Shown here: positions 18,117 through 32,739 of the stretch, piece after piece
How positions within the stretch are numbered: the stretch's first letter is position 1
Layout of the letters: each line of letters starts with the position of its first letter
Source: Sipunculus nudus
Lineage: Eukaryota; Annelida; Sipuncula; Golfingiida; Sipunculidae
Assembly: GCA_026874595.1 (NCBI GenBank)
Contig: CM049307.1
Location: 63,456,370 to 63,520,369, forward strand
Length of the DNA: 64,000 bases
Direction of reading: 5' to 3'
Translations under genes and position numbers: made by a program
The notes under the pieces: generated by a model
Database searches by the model: none
The model's input: only the letters and a program-made list of their open reading frames with translations
Told to the model about the DNA's origin: nothing

Positions 18117-19638
18117 TTAACCCTTTACTGTTTGTATTTGGTTGTCACAAAACACCCCCCTTACTGTAAAGATTATTTTAGGTTTCTCACACTTTGAATT
18201 TTGACACACTGTACATTAATGTTATGACTGATAACTTTATCAGTTTTTGGTGTATCCTTATGAAATTTTCAACACATTTTACAGAGATACCAAGCAAGAG
18301 GTTAATGACTTAATCAATCATAAATTTCACATATATCTAATAATAGAGCCAGGTAAATCAGGTAAATTCAGGTAAGTATAGTGACTTTGTTGTTTTAGCA
18401 TATTTTTACATGAATGTCTGCAGTATATCCCAGTGAAGACATTGTAGAATTTAGGACCAATAAGGGAATTATCATCCGCTGGTACCAGGTGTATTGTCAT
18501 GGAAGATCTAGGTAAAACACGTTAATGAAATATGATTAAGATTATTAATGTTATGTAGATGCGGAGTGCTGAAATAAATTAGACAAAACCATATATGATT
18601 TGTTCCAAGAAATGTATAAGAATAATAATTGTATATTTAACATGAAATATAATGTTGATTTCAAATAAGGATCAAATTGCCACATCCCACCTGTTCAGGT
18701 ATGGAAAACTAATTAAGACCAGGTGAACTTCAAAGAAAAGTGAAGAAAAAAAAATATTCACAGATTTACTCATCAAATATGTATAAAATCCAATAGTAAA
18801 TCGACAAAAGTCTGACAGAATGGTAAAATCAAACATTTCTACACATTTTCCCCCTTAATAATGTGTACTTGGATCATTTTGGTACTCCCGGTAAAGCGTA
18901 TATCACTTTTATGTTGCCCGTGACAGAACATACAGGGAAATCCCTGTCGCATTGCATTATGGTTATCCAGTGTTAAAACGATGTCTTTTTTATCTTAAGA
19001 CATAAGTAAATATTCTCAAATTTGAGTAACTCAAGTTTATTGAACATTATTTTATATTTATTTTGTTCAAAACATGTACTGAGAGTTGTCAAAGCACGAT
19101 GTCTATCGAGCGGCAAGTCCGACGGCTGCCATCTTGAAAATTGATGACATCGCTCGTCTTTCATAACAGGCAACATAAACATAGAAAATGTCTTAAGGAA
19201 TGAGAAATGTTCACATTTTAAGTCTAAAATGATAATAATTTAGATAGATACCAATCTTTTGTGGAAGTTTGGTATGGTTTATTGTCATAACAATGTGGCA
19301 CGGTCAGCTGAAACGTCGCGTTTGTTGACATCCCGGGTGTCAATTGCCGACGCCATTCAACCAATCGGCTTTCCAACAGAGTCTAAATTAGAATTTTATG
19401 AATATTTATGAGGATTTCCTAGGTGAATGAATAAATAATTATCAACTTTACAGTAGGGGTGTCCTGGAACCGTATAGAACAGAAATTAATCGTGTCCAAC
19501 GTTAATTTTACCTCCAAGACCGAGCTAAAACTGGGAGTTCTTAGTGTCCCACCTGAGGGCATTGTGGTGCGTTATGAACAGATGAGGGGATGTCACGTGA
19601 TGGGGCTTCGAGTGTGCTGTCTAATGTTAAAGAGTTAA
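18117..19638. mobile_element. Possible TTAA-flanked inverted-repeat element
   Basis: TTAACCCTTTACTGTTTG at the left (18117) matches imperfectly the reverse complement of the right end (TTAACTCTTTAACATTAG, ending 19638). TTAA at both ends is the signature target of piggyBac-like transposons. A run AGGTAAATCAGGTAAATTC lies ~235 bp inside the left end. The same terminus and run recur in reverse at 38112-38359. There is no transposase frame. Confidence 0.35.
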
Positions 19639-22600
19639 ATCCATATTCTGACATGAACATGAAAAAGTATTTAACCATGTGATGACTAATACTAGTAATA
19701 GTCCACAATGTTTGTTACAATCAGAGTGATATTTGTACCAGGACACTGATGTAATTTTTCATGCAAGATTTATTTGTGGTAGTTGCATGTAAAATTTATT
19801 TTTTTACCTGTAATGAAATAAGAATTGGTTAAATCAGTCAGCAACAGAATTTCAATGAGGGTGCACATGCTGTGTACTTTTCAACATTTACTGACATACA
19901 AAATCAAATTTCAAGATCAAATTGGATCAAGTATGAAGCAGATGCAATAGATGGTTCCTTTGGCATATTTTACAAAACTGAAGATAACCAAATACATATT
20001 TGCGTCAAACAAACTTTTCCTAATCAGACATGCAAAAATCAATACAGCCTTTATATGAATCCCCTGCAATAACACTCACTGAGGGGTCTGAAGCTGTTGC
20101 TTCCAGCCAGGTTATTGGCTGATTTTGTTGATGTGGCCAATATGCTTTCTTTATAATGCTAGGGGACACCACTTAATAGAATATGTTGTCTGGATCTTAG
20201 GATTAATGACAATTTTACTTATCTTCTTTCAGTGAACACCAAGTAATGTTGACAACTTACACCTGTACCAAGGACACACACACATTTTTATCGGCAAGTG
20301 AGAAACCTATCTGCTACTGCCATACTAAAGCTTGATTAAACATAAATACATTTTTTACCCATACCATGTCACAGTTATCTGAGACATAAGATGTGAATAT
20401 GAACGCAATACAAGGACAGATACATATTATAGCTTTAAACACTGAAGCCCCTTTGGATACCTGCTGCATGTTTCTGGTCAACATTTAGCCTTGTTTAAGG
20501 TCCAGTAATTTTTACAAAAGGCTAAATTACCTGAAGTGGCAGTGAAGAAGAATGATTAAAAGATATACACCAGTTTTATTTAATAAATCAAATTCCATTA
20601 CATTTTCATACTTTATTTTAACACCTTATAAAAGGTTCATGACCTTTTAAGAAATCAAATTTCATAAATAAAATCTCATGATATTTGTTGATTTTCCATG
20701 ATATATAAGATCAGAAAGATTGCTGATGATCTTGGAATAAATAGCTCACAGAGAAAGATCAACACAATTGGTGTCAACTAAAGGTAACATTAACATTAAG
20801 TCTCATGATCAATATACCAGTAACATTCACCAGTTATAGCTGAAAAATTATTTTGTAATAAATATTACATAAAGTATGCAATCACCTGAAATTGCAAAAA
20901 TCTGTGAAAGGCTAATTTGTATTATCAAGAGTGACCCACTTAACCAAAGTAGACTAATGCAGTGAATATCCCTGAAATCTTTGGTAAAGAACACCTCTGA
21001 TCATGCCTGAGTGTTCAATAATTGGGTGCTCTAATTCTAACCATTTCACAAAAATGTCTATAACAGATCTCGAGAAATAAGGCAAGGCAGATTTTTCATA
21101 AAACTTTTCACAAAGACAATAATTTATAATGTTCATGTTTTAATAAATGCATTTCTGTTGCATAATCCAGATGTGAGTAATAAAAGTTCTCCTGAAACTG
21201 GGTGTAGGTGACTACAAATGTTTCTGTGGTGCAATATGGACATTTTATGTGCATTAATTACCTATTAGATGTGATGTACTGTGTAATAGCATGGCGCTTG
21301 AACAAGAATGATCTCCATATAATCGTCTTTTAAAAGTTTAAAGATTGTCATTATTTTTGTAGTGCAAAAAATGTGTTGATATTCTGTCCATATGAAGATA
21401 AATGCATAATGACACACAATTTAAGGACACTGTACTAATTATATTGCAAATATAATTAAGCTCTGTGATGAGCTGAAATATACTGATGGAGGTGCATATA
21501 ATTCGCAGAATGTCACAATATGAGTGAAATCAATTTACAGCAGGTTATGTGGAATAGTAAAAAAAACTCCTCTCCTTAGTGAATGTTTAATTTTCAATGA
21601 TTGTAATGTGCCTCATGTCTCTGTTAAAAAACACAAGCAGAACAGGGGTCTAACTCAAGTTCAGGAAAGTAATAGTCTTCTAAAGAGCACTCTTAACCTC
21701 ACAATGGAAAATCTATCCCAGAACAATCTGGAATATGTGTAATTTAGAAACTAAAAATAGATACAGAACACAGGCAGCAGGTGTTCTTAGGTGATGTATA
21801 ATTGTGTAAAGATAAAGACATGATTATTTCATGGTAAATTCCTTCAGAACAGGAGTAAGTGGGAAGAAAACCAACACAATGAGCCAGACTTGCAGGTCAA
21901 AAATATTAACCATGCAGACAGCTTGAGAACAGTGACTGCTGGCCTGGGACTTCAGGTCAACCAGACAACATATAACTCGTCATGCAGCTTTTGAAGCAGT
22001 TGTACATGTTTAGTGGTGTGTATTCTTCATGGGTTCCCCTGTAATGACAAATGGTTCCCCATAGATATGAAACTGGTTAGGTTGGACGTCATTCCTGCAT
22101 GGTTCTGGTGAGACAAACGACCCCTTGCCAGTGACCACAACACATAGTGCCTCCCTGCCAGCACAATAACCTGTCTCCAGAATGCAAATAAATTGTCCAC
22201 TGGGAGAGATCATCTACCAATGTGCAACTACCAATATTTCTTAACTCCCCAGGCCACACGAATATAACTTCATGTCTGCTTTGGACAGAGAAAGTTCTAA
22301 GTTCAGTATTTCTTTAGCAAGGTACATATTCACTAACTGCCATTAAAAATTAATAAAAAAATGAAAACCTTACCATTCAAGTCATTTAAGTACATCACTG
22401 CAAGAAAATCATGTTTGCTATAATTATTAATTCCTTAATCAAAGGTAAATGCCACCAGCTAGCTGTCAATGAATACATAAAAAGAAGTGGACCCACTGAG
22501 TTACATTATTGATCCCAGACAGTCATCTATTAATCTACACTGTACTTCAACATCATTGTATGACCAGCAAAATGCTGCTCCCTATTATTCATGAACTAAA

Positions 22601-25600
22601 TATCACTAAATTGTCTTTTTTACAACAGCTCTACTATGGCATGACAATAAAGGATTCAACACTAGCTCTGTTATAAATATACCTTTTCATTTAGTTCAGT
22701 GGGATCTTTAATGAGGAAGTGTACTTGATTCACCATACACCACAATGAAGGACATGCATACATATACCCTCAAATAAATTATCCACTATGTCTTTGTATC
22801 AGAGAATATCATACAATAAAATGATGATATTGGTAGGAGCAGTGGCACAGACCTTCACTGAAGTGTAACATGTGAATATTTTCTAAGGATTAAAAATTGA
22901 CTGATAAATAAAATAAACTTTTGTCTGCTCTTTTGTAGACTCTTTCTTAATGGCCATCAACACAAACTAGATTCCATGCAGTACCATGGCATATATAACA
23001 AAGTTCTACCATGCTTTGTATACATGGTGTTCAAAAAGCTTTCATGAAAGCCATATTTCTGATCAGAGAGCCTGCAAAGGAGATCATATCCATTTCCTCA
23101 CCTAGATGATGATGTCAACTGCCCCACTGCCCCACCTAACTTGACATAACAGTGCAGGAAATCAAAGTAACATGGTTAAAGGCTGGGCTGTAAAATGGAC
23201 AGACAGGCCTGACTAGACAGGAATGGCACACTGAGAAAAGATAAGATGTAAAACAGATTCAGTGATTTTGCCTATAATATGGAGAAAAAGCTGCGGAAAA
23301 AGTTATTTTAAAGAAAATTTTAAAATTTTCTCAGTTGGCAAGCATACTGATTTCTATTCTTAAATGACAAATTTTATATCCAAAAATGAACCACATTTGA
23401 TTTCTACAAGTATAAGCAAATAATTCATCTATTACAAAACTTTAATTTTCATGACAATTTTCTACATTCCTATTCCTACAATAAATATGTTCAATTGCTT
23501 TACCAGCACAAATACACAGAGCTTTTCCTTTCAATTCAAAGAAATACCCAATTAGCTTGTGAGACTGAACCATGAGAGGCCTGAGAGAAGCCGTCTCTGA
23601 GAATATTCTGACGAGCTCACACAGATAGGAGACACCAATGATTAAAGACAAGCTTCATGGAAACATACCAGAATTCCAGGCTCCTCCACAGAACAGTACC
23701 CAGGCTCTCCCACAGGACCACAGTCAATGTATGTAATTCTCTGAGGTCCCTTAACAGTCCTGATAGCTGGCATACCTTACAGAGCCCTGTGGTAAGCGTA
23801 TTCTGCTTCTGCATTCTGTCTCTGCATCCTGTTCCCCTGCTGAAGGTCTCAGGTGGGAGCGACACATCTTCTCAGGACCAAGGCACCACAGAGCTCGCAT
23901 TACACAACCAAACCCTATACTCTATCACATCAAATATCCATTAGCAAGATATTACCAGGGTGTTTACTGTATTAATGTTCTTTTAATGCTCCTTTAGCCC
24001 AGCAAAGTGGTTCACAACACTAGTGTATCCTTTGATTTTCCAAAACTGCTGTTGAAATAAAAAAAAATTCACGCAATGATGACAAATTCCATTTGACTAC
24101 AACCAACATGTTTCAGTGCTCCAAATTAGTGCATAAATACCAGAATTTGCTGGAAGTTCTCATGGAGGGCCAATAAAAATCTGCCATTTGCCAGTCAACT
24201 AGCTGGTAAAAAGGTCAGTGGCATTTTTTATTTCCGTTGTCTTCTTGACAAACCCTAAATTGCAAAAGAATGTATCCTTTCAAAAAACAATGAAAGCTTT
24301 AAAAAAATGTTGTATTTTCCAATAACTTCTACATAACACCTTTGTCAACTGCATTGATCATTTACCAACTGCGACCTTATGGATGTAAAAGATGTCACCA
24401 TGCAAAGGTAATGTGGATAATGCTGATCTGAGTGTTGAGATATCCATAGTTAATGAGGATGATGAGTCTGTTGATTTGTATTATTAGTGAAAATCTTTAA
24501 ATCAGTAATAATATATTCAAAGAAACAGTAATAAAAGTTATTTAAAGCTCCTGGACAATTTCTGCCATGCCAGTTCCACTGTCCATTGGATATACTCTTT
24601 TAATTTCAGGAACAACACTCTGATAAGTGTTTTGTGTTTTTTTCATTAATGACATGATATGGTCTGAGCCACTTAATTTTACATATTACAGACATAATGT
24701 TCTTGCCCAATTGTAACAAATCACAAGAGAATAGGGGGAGAGAATTAGTTCATGTAAACAAATTTGCTCAATTTTAGTAGACCCAGAGGTCTAATCATTA
24801 TCTTGAAAAAGGTTTGACTGAATGCATTGGTAGTCACTCTTTTCCCCTTCCTCTAAGTAGATGTTTGAGAGTGAACTTAAAAGACAAAACACACAGGACG
24901 CCCAGATCATATTGCAAGTTTCCATTTTCAGGCACCTTTAATCTTTTAAGTCCTCATATGTTATATATGTTTTCATATATATTATACATTTTAAGCCATA
25001 AACTAGCACATACAATCTCACATCTTAAAGGAGCCCAAACACCTAACTGACCTTAATAAAACAAAGGTAGTCCCTTGGAGCTTTTATAAAAATAGGCCAG
25101 AAAACGTGGATATCACCGCACACAGGCTGCTTGTTTTGTTTATATTAACGTTTTTTAATATGGGGGGGTGCCCGACATAATAATCAAAACAAATTCAACA
25201 AGGCCATCTGGCGCCAAGTCTGATGAGCCAGAGCTTTGCAATGGCGTTTTGCAACTAGTGACCTTTCTCACTCCGTATACTAGTATATGCAACCAGTTAA
25301 AATATATAACTTACATATGTTTATACCGTTTGTCAACATTGCTGTGTTTACAAACATTTTGTTGATAAACAAGCTCATACATCCATCACAGAGGCCTTTT
25401 AAAACTTTCATAACTAGAATTACCCTTAGATCATTAATATATACACAGAGCTAGAGGAAGCCGGAATCACATATATATTTTTTATTTAAAAGGTAGGTGA
25501 ATGGCCACCTTTAAACACTACTGTCTAGTTTAATGCGCAAGCACTAACAAAACGAAAAAAATTCATCCATTAACCCATGGTTGGTAGAATCACACTCAAA

Positions 25601-26250
25601 GTGCCATTAAAACTGACACAGGACCCTGTAACCAAGGATGCAGAGCAATGGGAAGGGGATCCTAATTCTTCATGAATAAATGTTTTATACTTGTAACATC
25701 AGAGATAACTTGGGTCAGCCCATAAATATGTGGCAGCCGGTCATCAGGTAGAGGGTGTATACTGACAGAATGGGAAACAGGATATGATCTCTATTATGAC
25801 ACCAGCCCCTGCCAGCTGCTACCTATACAACCAAGACATCATATATCAGGCAGCAACATCAAACAATCCATCCCTCCTGAGATCAGCTTCTACCTAATAT
25901 CATGCAGCCATGTCTACTTCATGAAAATCATGAAAATCTCAAGATAATCCATGTATCTATCTTCCTGGATCTCAGGCATCAGGTTACAGTGCATACATGT
26001 CTTAACCATGATCACTGTTTGTTTTGAACATTGTCTGCTTAATCATGACAACTCTGAATTCTGATTGTTAAAAGCATTACATTAATGAGAGTTATCGACT
26101 AATTCTCTCCATTTAAAAATATATCAAAATACAATCATGTGACTGTGTTGAGGCTTTCCTCCCCAAGATGAACCTTTTTCAAATGCAATTTGACCAGATT
26201 GAAACGCAGTTTCTTTCTTTCACAAATCTATCTGTTCCAGGTCCTTTTGT
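19639..26250. other. 6.6 kb with no recognised gene or repeat
   Basis: AT-rich, intron-like sequence. Short open frames occur (for example plus strand 21524-21742 and 23657-23944, minus strand 22010-22213), and a few are bounded by plausible splice sites. One is 23718-23791, after CTCTCCCACAG and before GTAAGC. None has a recognisable domain, so I do not call exons. Confidence 0.4.
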
Positions 26251-26256
26251 AACATA

Positions 26257-27452
26257 GTTTACAGCAGGTATCTCTACTACTCAATTACAGTAGGTATTCC
26301 TACTGCTCAGTTACTGCAGGTATACCTACTACTCAGTTACAGCAGGTATTCCTACTGCTCAGTTACAGCAGGTATACCTACTACTCAGTTACAGCAGGTA
26401 TCTCTACTACTCAATTACAGTAGGTATTCCTACTGCTCAGTTACAGCAGGTATACCTACTACTCAGTTACAGCAGGTATACCTACTGCTCAGTTACTGCA
26501 GGTATTCCTACTACTCAGTAACAGGAGGTATTCCTACTGCTCTGTTACAGCAGGTATTCCTACTTCTCAGTTACAGCAGGTATACCTACTACTCAGTTAC
26601 AGCAGGTATTCCTACTGCTCAGTTACAGCAGGTATACCTACTACTCAGTTACAGCAGGTATTCCTACTACTCAGTTACAGCAGGTATTCCTACTGCTCAG
26701 TTACAGCAGGTATACCTACTACTCAGTTACAGCAGGTATTCCTACTGCTCAGTTACAGCAGGTATACCTACTACTCAGTTACAGCAGGTATTCCTACTAC
26801 TCAGTTACAGCAGGTATACCTACTTCTCAGTTACAGCAGGTATACCTACTACTCAGTTACAGCAGGTATTCCTACTTCTCAGTTACAGCAGGTATTCTTA
26901 CTACTCAGTTACAGCAGGTATTCCTACTACTCAGTTACAGCAGGTATACCTACTACTCAGTTACAGCAGGTATACCTACTACTCAGTTACAGCAGGTATT
27001 CCTACTTCTCAGTTACAGCAGGTATTCTTACTACTCAGTTACAGCAGGTATTCCAACTTCTCAGTTACAGCAGGTATTCTTACTACTCAGTTACAGCAGG
27101 TATACCTACTACTCAGTTACAGCAGGTATTCCTACTGCTCAGTTACAGCAGGTATTCCTACTGCTCAGTTACAGCAGGTATACCTACTACTCAATTACAG
27201 TAGGTATTCCTACTGCTCAGTTACTGCAGGTATACCTACTACTCAGTTACAGCAGGTATTCCTACTACTCAATTTCAGCAGGTATTCTTACTGCTGAGTT
27301 ACAGCAGTTATTCTAACTATTCAGTTACAGCAGGTATTTTTTACTACTCAGTTACAGCAGGTTTTCCTACTGCTCAATTACAGCAGGTATAGCTACTACT
27401 CAGTTACAGCAGGTATTCCTACTGCTCAGTTACAGCAGGTATACCTACCACT
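26257..27452. repeat. 26-bp satellite, about 46 copies
   Basis: The unit is CAGTTACAGCAGGTATACCTACTACT, with a second type carrying GGTATTCCTACTGCT. The two types are interspersed in patches. The centre AGGTATACCT is a perfect 10-bp palindrome in the first type and nearly one in the second. Terminal copies are more diverged. The repeats are contiguous with no unique spacers, so this is a satellite and not a CRISPR array. Confidence 0.95.
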
Positions 27453-27459
27453 GTGGGAG

Positions 27460-28280
27460 ACTGGTGGTGCCACCTATTGTCTTTTTCTTGTTTTTGCACC
27501 TTTTAATACCCCCATTATTTCAACTTGACAGTACTTAGACATCAAAATCTAATGGACAAATTTCTTACATATTATGCACATGGACAGATATGTTTTACAG
27601 CATGAAGTCTATGTAAATAGGTCTCATGACCTTTACTAAGAGTGCCCTTGATCTTGAATATTTCAGTATTTGGTGAAAACAAACAAAAACAATGTTTCTC
27701 AAGTGGATAGATGCATTTTTCTAAAAATCAAAATTAAAGATATCAGATGATAAGTTGGCAAAGGTTTGAAAACCTGTGACCTTGACCTTGATCTTCAAGG
27801 AAAAATCTGCCATTATATAAGATTTTTGTTACCCCATAACTTTGGAAGTACCCTATCTTTTACTTCCAATGTGACACACGATTGTTTACATGTCAGACAT
27901 GCCTGAAGACTGGTGACCTTGACCCTGCTTTTCAAGGTGAATGCTGCAGAAACATAGGATATTTGTTAACCCCATCACTTTTGAAATACAGCATCTATTT
28001 CCTTCGGATTTGAAGAGGGAAATATTTCCACCAATATCTCATTTTGTCAAGACTGTGATCTTGACCTTGGATTCCATGTTCAAACCTGAAGAAATGAAGG
28101 ACTTTTGTGAACCCAATTACTTTTTTGCATAATTGCATATTTTTTATTCAAATTTGATATTCAAATTGTCTCACAGATGTCAGATAAGTTTGTGACATTG
28201 ACCCTGGTGGCCTTGGCCTTGTAAAATGTCAGTATATGCTTCTGAAGAAGGTGGCCTATTTTAAAAAGGGGGTATGCCTT
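27460..28280 (+). repeat. Dispersed repeat with CTTGACCTTGAT motifs
   Basis: It contains several GACCTTGACC motifs with interval-repeated CCCCAT.ACTTTTG blocks. The part 27465-27760 is homologous, in reverse orientation, to about 55540-55830 (shared: ATTATGCACATG, GAAGTCTAT.TAAAT, TTTCTCAAGTGG). No coding capacity. Confidence 0.55.
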
Positions 28281-31234
28281 TAAGTTAATTGTCTGGGGAT
28301 ACTATGGTATCTCCAATGCCAGACATTTCTAGTAAATCTTGACACTTGAGTGAAACAGGCCATTGCGTGATAGCCCCACACTGAACTAAAGTGTGGTGAC
28401 ACTGGACTGATAACATAAAGTGATACAGTCAGCAGCATACACAGCTCTTAATGGCTTGTTAAATTCATCAATAAATGTCATGAAGTCTGAAAAAAATGAA
28501 ATTATATTGTTTAATATGACATTTCTGCTCTATTCTTAACTGAGGATATTCTGTATCCTTTCACCCAGTAGGCATTTTGTTGATGTACATTAAGTCACGT
28601 GGCATTTTGTCCATGGCACTGGACATTTTATCCTGTATCCAGGACACCTGCAAGGTTGGAATGTTCACCTCTTCAATCTCTCTTCTATTGTGATCAACAC
28701 ATTTATTCACAATAAATATATATGCATGTGATAGTGACAACACATGGAAATTAATGGCTGTGCCCCACTCAAAATAAACTAAAAATCACTTTATCCTATT
28801 ACTAATTCAAATCAGCTGTCTACGAATACTGTTGGTGTAAAATTAACTAGTCTTTATTTCTTCTATATCAAACCTAGTTTACCTCTAAAACCAACAGTAT
28901 CTATCTTAAATATTATTGACCACTGACATATGTGCTTGCACACACTGATGATACATCCATCTGAGAAACATACACGTGTGAACATACCTGTAAAACTGGA
29001 TCAAAAGGACCAAACTGTCTGTATAAGCTTCTGTCACTGATGAGCAGTACATCATGTGGTCAGCATGACAGCAGGTTATCTCTAACAGCTAACACCACCA
29101 CATGTATGAGGGAGAGAGGGGTGTGGCCAGGGAATGATTGACAGCTCAGTATTCATTACTAGTCACTTAACTAGCAGGACAGTTCTGGTCTCCTGCTGTT
29201 TAACACCTGTTACAGTGAATGGACCTGCACTGTCACACATCAGAATTAATGGTCACACCTGAGATATTTTGATAATTACACACTTTTCAATTACACTGTA
29301 CGGTGTTAAGGTATACAGCACATTAGCACTGAGACATAATGAATTAAATCATTTCAGGTAACATTAGCCTTGATCCTCGGCCACAAATATTTCCAATCTA
29401 TATAAACACTGCTGTTCCCTGCTTCCAAAACTTTACCCACACCGGAACTTCCTGGGTGGGTTGGAGGGTGAGAGCAGTGTTGTCTGCTGCAACAACCATC
29501 TGGAAGCACTGGTCAATCAGCAAGTTAACTACAGGGTGGGCTAATAGGAATTTGAGACCTGTGAAAACATTTATAAACTAAGTCAGCTGGGGTGTGCTGG
29601 CATGAGATGTACCCAACTGATAGAACCAAACATCACTTTAGCTTCACCTTCACATAGTTCCTTTGATTTCAAGTTGCCATATTCTCATTTCAATATTTCC
29701 TACATAAAAATCCTTATTAGAATGGTTTTAATGGTGTTATTCCATCTCAGTGCAATTATTCATTAATTTTGGTTTCATGTCTGCTGTCCCTGATTGTATT
29801 GTTCATGCCCATCAATCAGCCTGCTGAAACCCAGAATGCCAAAACCCAGCATTCAGAAACCAACTTGGCCAAATTCAAATGGCTAACCAACAAAATTTTA
29901 ATATATTACTATCTAAAAGCCTTTGATGGTCATATAAGGGAGCAGGCTTATTTGATAAAACAGATTGTCTGCTAAATTAAGAGGCAGTTGCCTTGCTAAC
30001 ACCTACAATTTCTTTATCTAAGGCTTCTTAGATGCAAAAAAATAGGGTACACCAACTATCTTTTCCCATTAGTGCAATTATGTTAATTACAATTTAATTT
30101 ATATTTATATGGCTTTTGGGCAAAATTACTTTTGGCATTCTAGATTTGGCAAATTTGGCTTTAGCAAGCTTGTTTTTTACCAGCTGAACTACAACTCTAG
30201 TCCATATCTAAAAGATATTATCTTCATTCAAATAAATCTGTGAGAAAAATATGGAAGGCAGGACACAATGCAGCAATGACTAACGATGAGTCTGATGACT
30301 GTTCTAAAAGCCATAACAGAATGCTTCATCCAGCCTTTTATATGATTAATGGTAAATACGCAGCTGTGTTTCTATTTGCACATTTATTTTGCATATATAT
30401 GCATGATAAATCCCTCATATGATTTTTAATTTTGTTACAACAAAAAGCCAGCTCTACTATGTAAAGCATTAGCCTACCCATTTTGAGTTTACTACAATGC
30501 CTGCTATCACCTCTGGGAGCAAATCCATACTGCCTTTCTTACACAGCTTCCAAGATGCATCAGTTTTAACTGCATATCCTTCAGTATCTTGGTGATATAT
30601 CATATATCAATGGTTACTGGTATATCAACTGCATCATGGCACAATATTTTCATGTAATTAATATTACAAGTATACTGTTATAATCTTGGTGATATCACAG
30701 ACATTAATGGTTTTTGTTTCTAGCCTGTTTTTGTAATGAAATGCTGTAATGAAATGTTGTCAAGCACATGATTAATTGACATAAATACATGCTTTTGTTA
30801 TCAGCTAGATTTAAGGGATCCATTTGGCTTCTGGGGGATTCCCAAGACCCCTTGCCTAGAGGATCTGCCCCTGCATACTGAGGGGGTTTGGGCATGCATA
30901 AACTCAACCCCAACCTTCTTCTTTTGAAAAAATTAAATATTGTCGTATATGTGACTATATTTCTGGAAATTACCATATGAGTGATTACATAAACCCTGGG
31001 ATTCCCAAAATAAACCGCATCTCTCCAGCATCTTCTATTGACAAGACCTGCTAGACCCATAAAACTATTATAAATAAGTCTACCAATACATGCATCTTCA
31101 CAAATGCATATATATATTAACACATAGATTTATGTCTTTATAATGCATGTATACTTTCATTTACATGCACATATATACATGGAGACACGTACAGCTTTCC
31201 TTTTTCATAATTCTCAACTTCTTTAAATGGCAAA
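28281..31234. other. Noncoding stretch with one repeat fragment
   Basis: Nothing coding is recognised. A fragment at about 30815-30905 (minus strand GGCAAGGGGTCTTGGGAATC, then CCCCCAGAAGCC) looks like the end of a dispersed element family. Confidence 0.35.
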
Positions 31235-32124
31235 CTAGAATGCGGGTAGTCAACAAGCAACTACGTGTATACACAGAAATCAGAGTAGGACGGGTGAAGT
31301 GAGGCATGGATTGAGTGGCAAGGGGAAATAGAGTGAGGTGTGCTGAATATAAGCATGGATGTCTGCAGCCAAAATGTGTATGTAGGTTGCGCCACCTACC
31401 ACAAGATCAAGAAAGCTTTCGAAGTTGTATACATATGCAAAAAGTCAAACCACTGCCGAGATGAGTGATTTTATCCCACGGCAGACAAACAGATGGATGC
31501 TTTGCAAAAATGGTTGCAGATGGCCCCTCCAGTTTTCTGTATGATAAAGAGCTATGTGAGATCTATACACATGCAAAGTTTTGGCCAAATCGGTCAAATG
31601 GTTCCCGAGATATGAGCTTGGATGTCTGCAGCGTAAATTAAAATGTAGGTGGAACCACCTGTCATAAAATCAAGAAAGCCGTCCCAGATGTATAAACCTG
31701 CAAAATTTTAGGCAGATATGTGAAACCACTGTCGAGATATGAGTGATTTTATCCCTAGGCAGACAAACAGACGGACCCTGTGCAAAAATGGTTGCAGGTT
31801 GCACTACCAGTTTTGCGTATGTTATAAAGCTATCCACGGGCTACATTTGTACAATTTTTTTCCTGATCAGTCAAACAGTTCCCAAGATATGTGGGTTTAT
31901 GTGTGGAGACAGATGCACAAATGGACGCTGGGCAGAGAGGAAAGGTCAGAGGTCAATGCAAATTGATTAGGCACCAGTTCACATGTGACCCGATAATTGG
32001 TGTAAGGTTCAGAAAAATCTGTCCAGTAGTCTCAGAGGAGTTCTCCGGAAACTAACACCGCGGCGGAAGCGGAACCCGGTCAAAAACATAGTATCCGCAA
32101 AGCTTTGTTTTGGCAGATACAATT
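31235..32124 (-). mobile_element. Helitron-like element, family 2, copy 1
   Basis: On the minus strand the 3' end at 31235 is a GTAGT/ACTAC hairpin followed by CCCGCATTCTAG and T. The other end (about 32090-32124) holds the hairpin-forming GTATCCGC..GGCAGATAC. Between them are tandem blocks with GAGATATGAG, GTCTGCAG and GGT.G.GCCACC. It matches 52811-54001 in opposite orientation but has about one core unit fewer and is more diverged. No genes. Confidence 0.6.
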
Positions 32125-32739
32125 AGGAGATATTAAGTGCAAGCGATTGATAATGGATAATACCTTGCAACGGCAATATTTACATGCAGAAATGTATGTT
32201 GCTTATGACTTGTTGTTTGCTGAAACAACAAATGGTCCTTTTTATGTTTGTCTGTTTAATTCATATGTTAATGTAGAAACAGGCTCTACCATTTACCATT
32301 CAACAGTGTGGGAAGCTCATTGGTTTTTTGGCCTGTAGTTAGAGCCTTTTCACTGCCTGACAACTCCAGCTGTGACCTTAATGTTCAATGTGAAGGCAGT
32401 CACATCTAATTTGTTTAGTGAACTGAACAGATATTTAATTGAACTACCTGTTTCTGCTGCAACATCTGGTAAATCATTTCATAAAATGTTTGGATCAAAA
32501 CAAAAATCACTAGGTTTTGGTGGAATCAAAAATGTATATTCTTCATACAAACAATCCTCCTCCCTGTAAAATTATGAGTCACCACTGAACTGACAACAAG
32601 TTTAATCAACAGGTGAAACAGAGTGTTTGACTTATAACTGAGAAATCTTATCATTATATGAGTATAGGTGTCAGTTACTAAGGACAATTATTTTATTGAT
32701 ATCAGAACTGTCTGCTTACTCAATTGAATGTTTAAGGCT
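32125..32739. other. Unassigned stretch with two short plus-strand frames
   Basis: Frames at 32126-32338 and 32372-32569 stay open for 65-70 codons with varied codons but no recognisable domain. They could be decayed coding sequence or chance. Confidence 0.25.

Noticed and set aside
23657-23944. Possible internal exon between CTCTCCCACAG and GTAAGC (23718-23791)
   Set aside because: Splice-like motifs are good, but both strands are open here and the peptide matches no family I know. Chance pairs of AG and GT sites are common in 64 kb.
26257-27452. Possible CRISPR-like array (26-bp repeats)
   Set aside because: Repeats are head-to-tail without unique spacers, the sequence is eukaryotic and there are no cas genes. 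The same holds for the 28-bp repeat at 52.1-52.7 kb.
27465-27640. Inverted relation of 27.5 kb and 55.7 kb taken as ends of one 28-kb inverted-repeat unit
   Set aside because: Both are internal parts of a dispersed repeat family with different flanks. The opposite orientation is most simply chance insertion.
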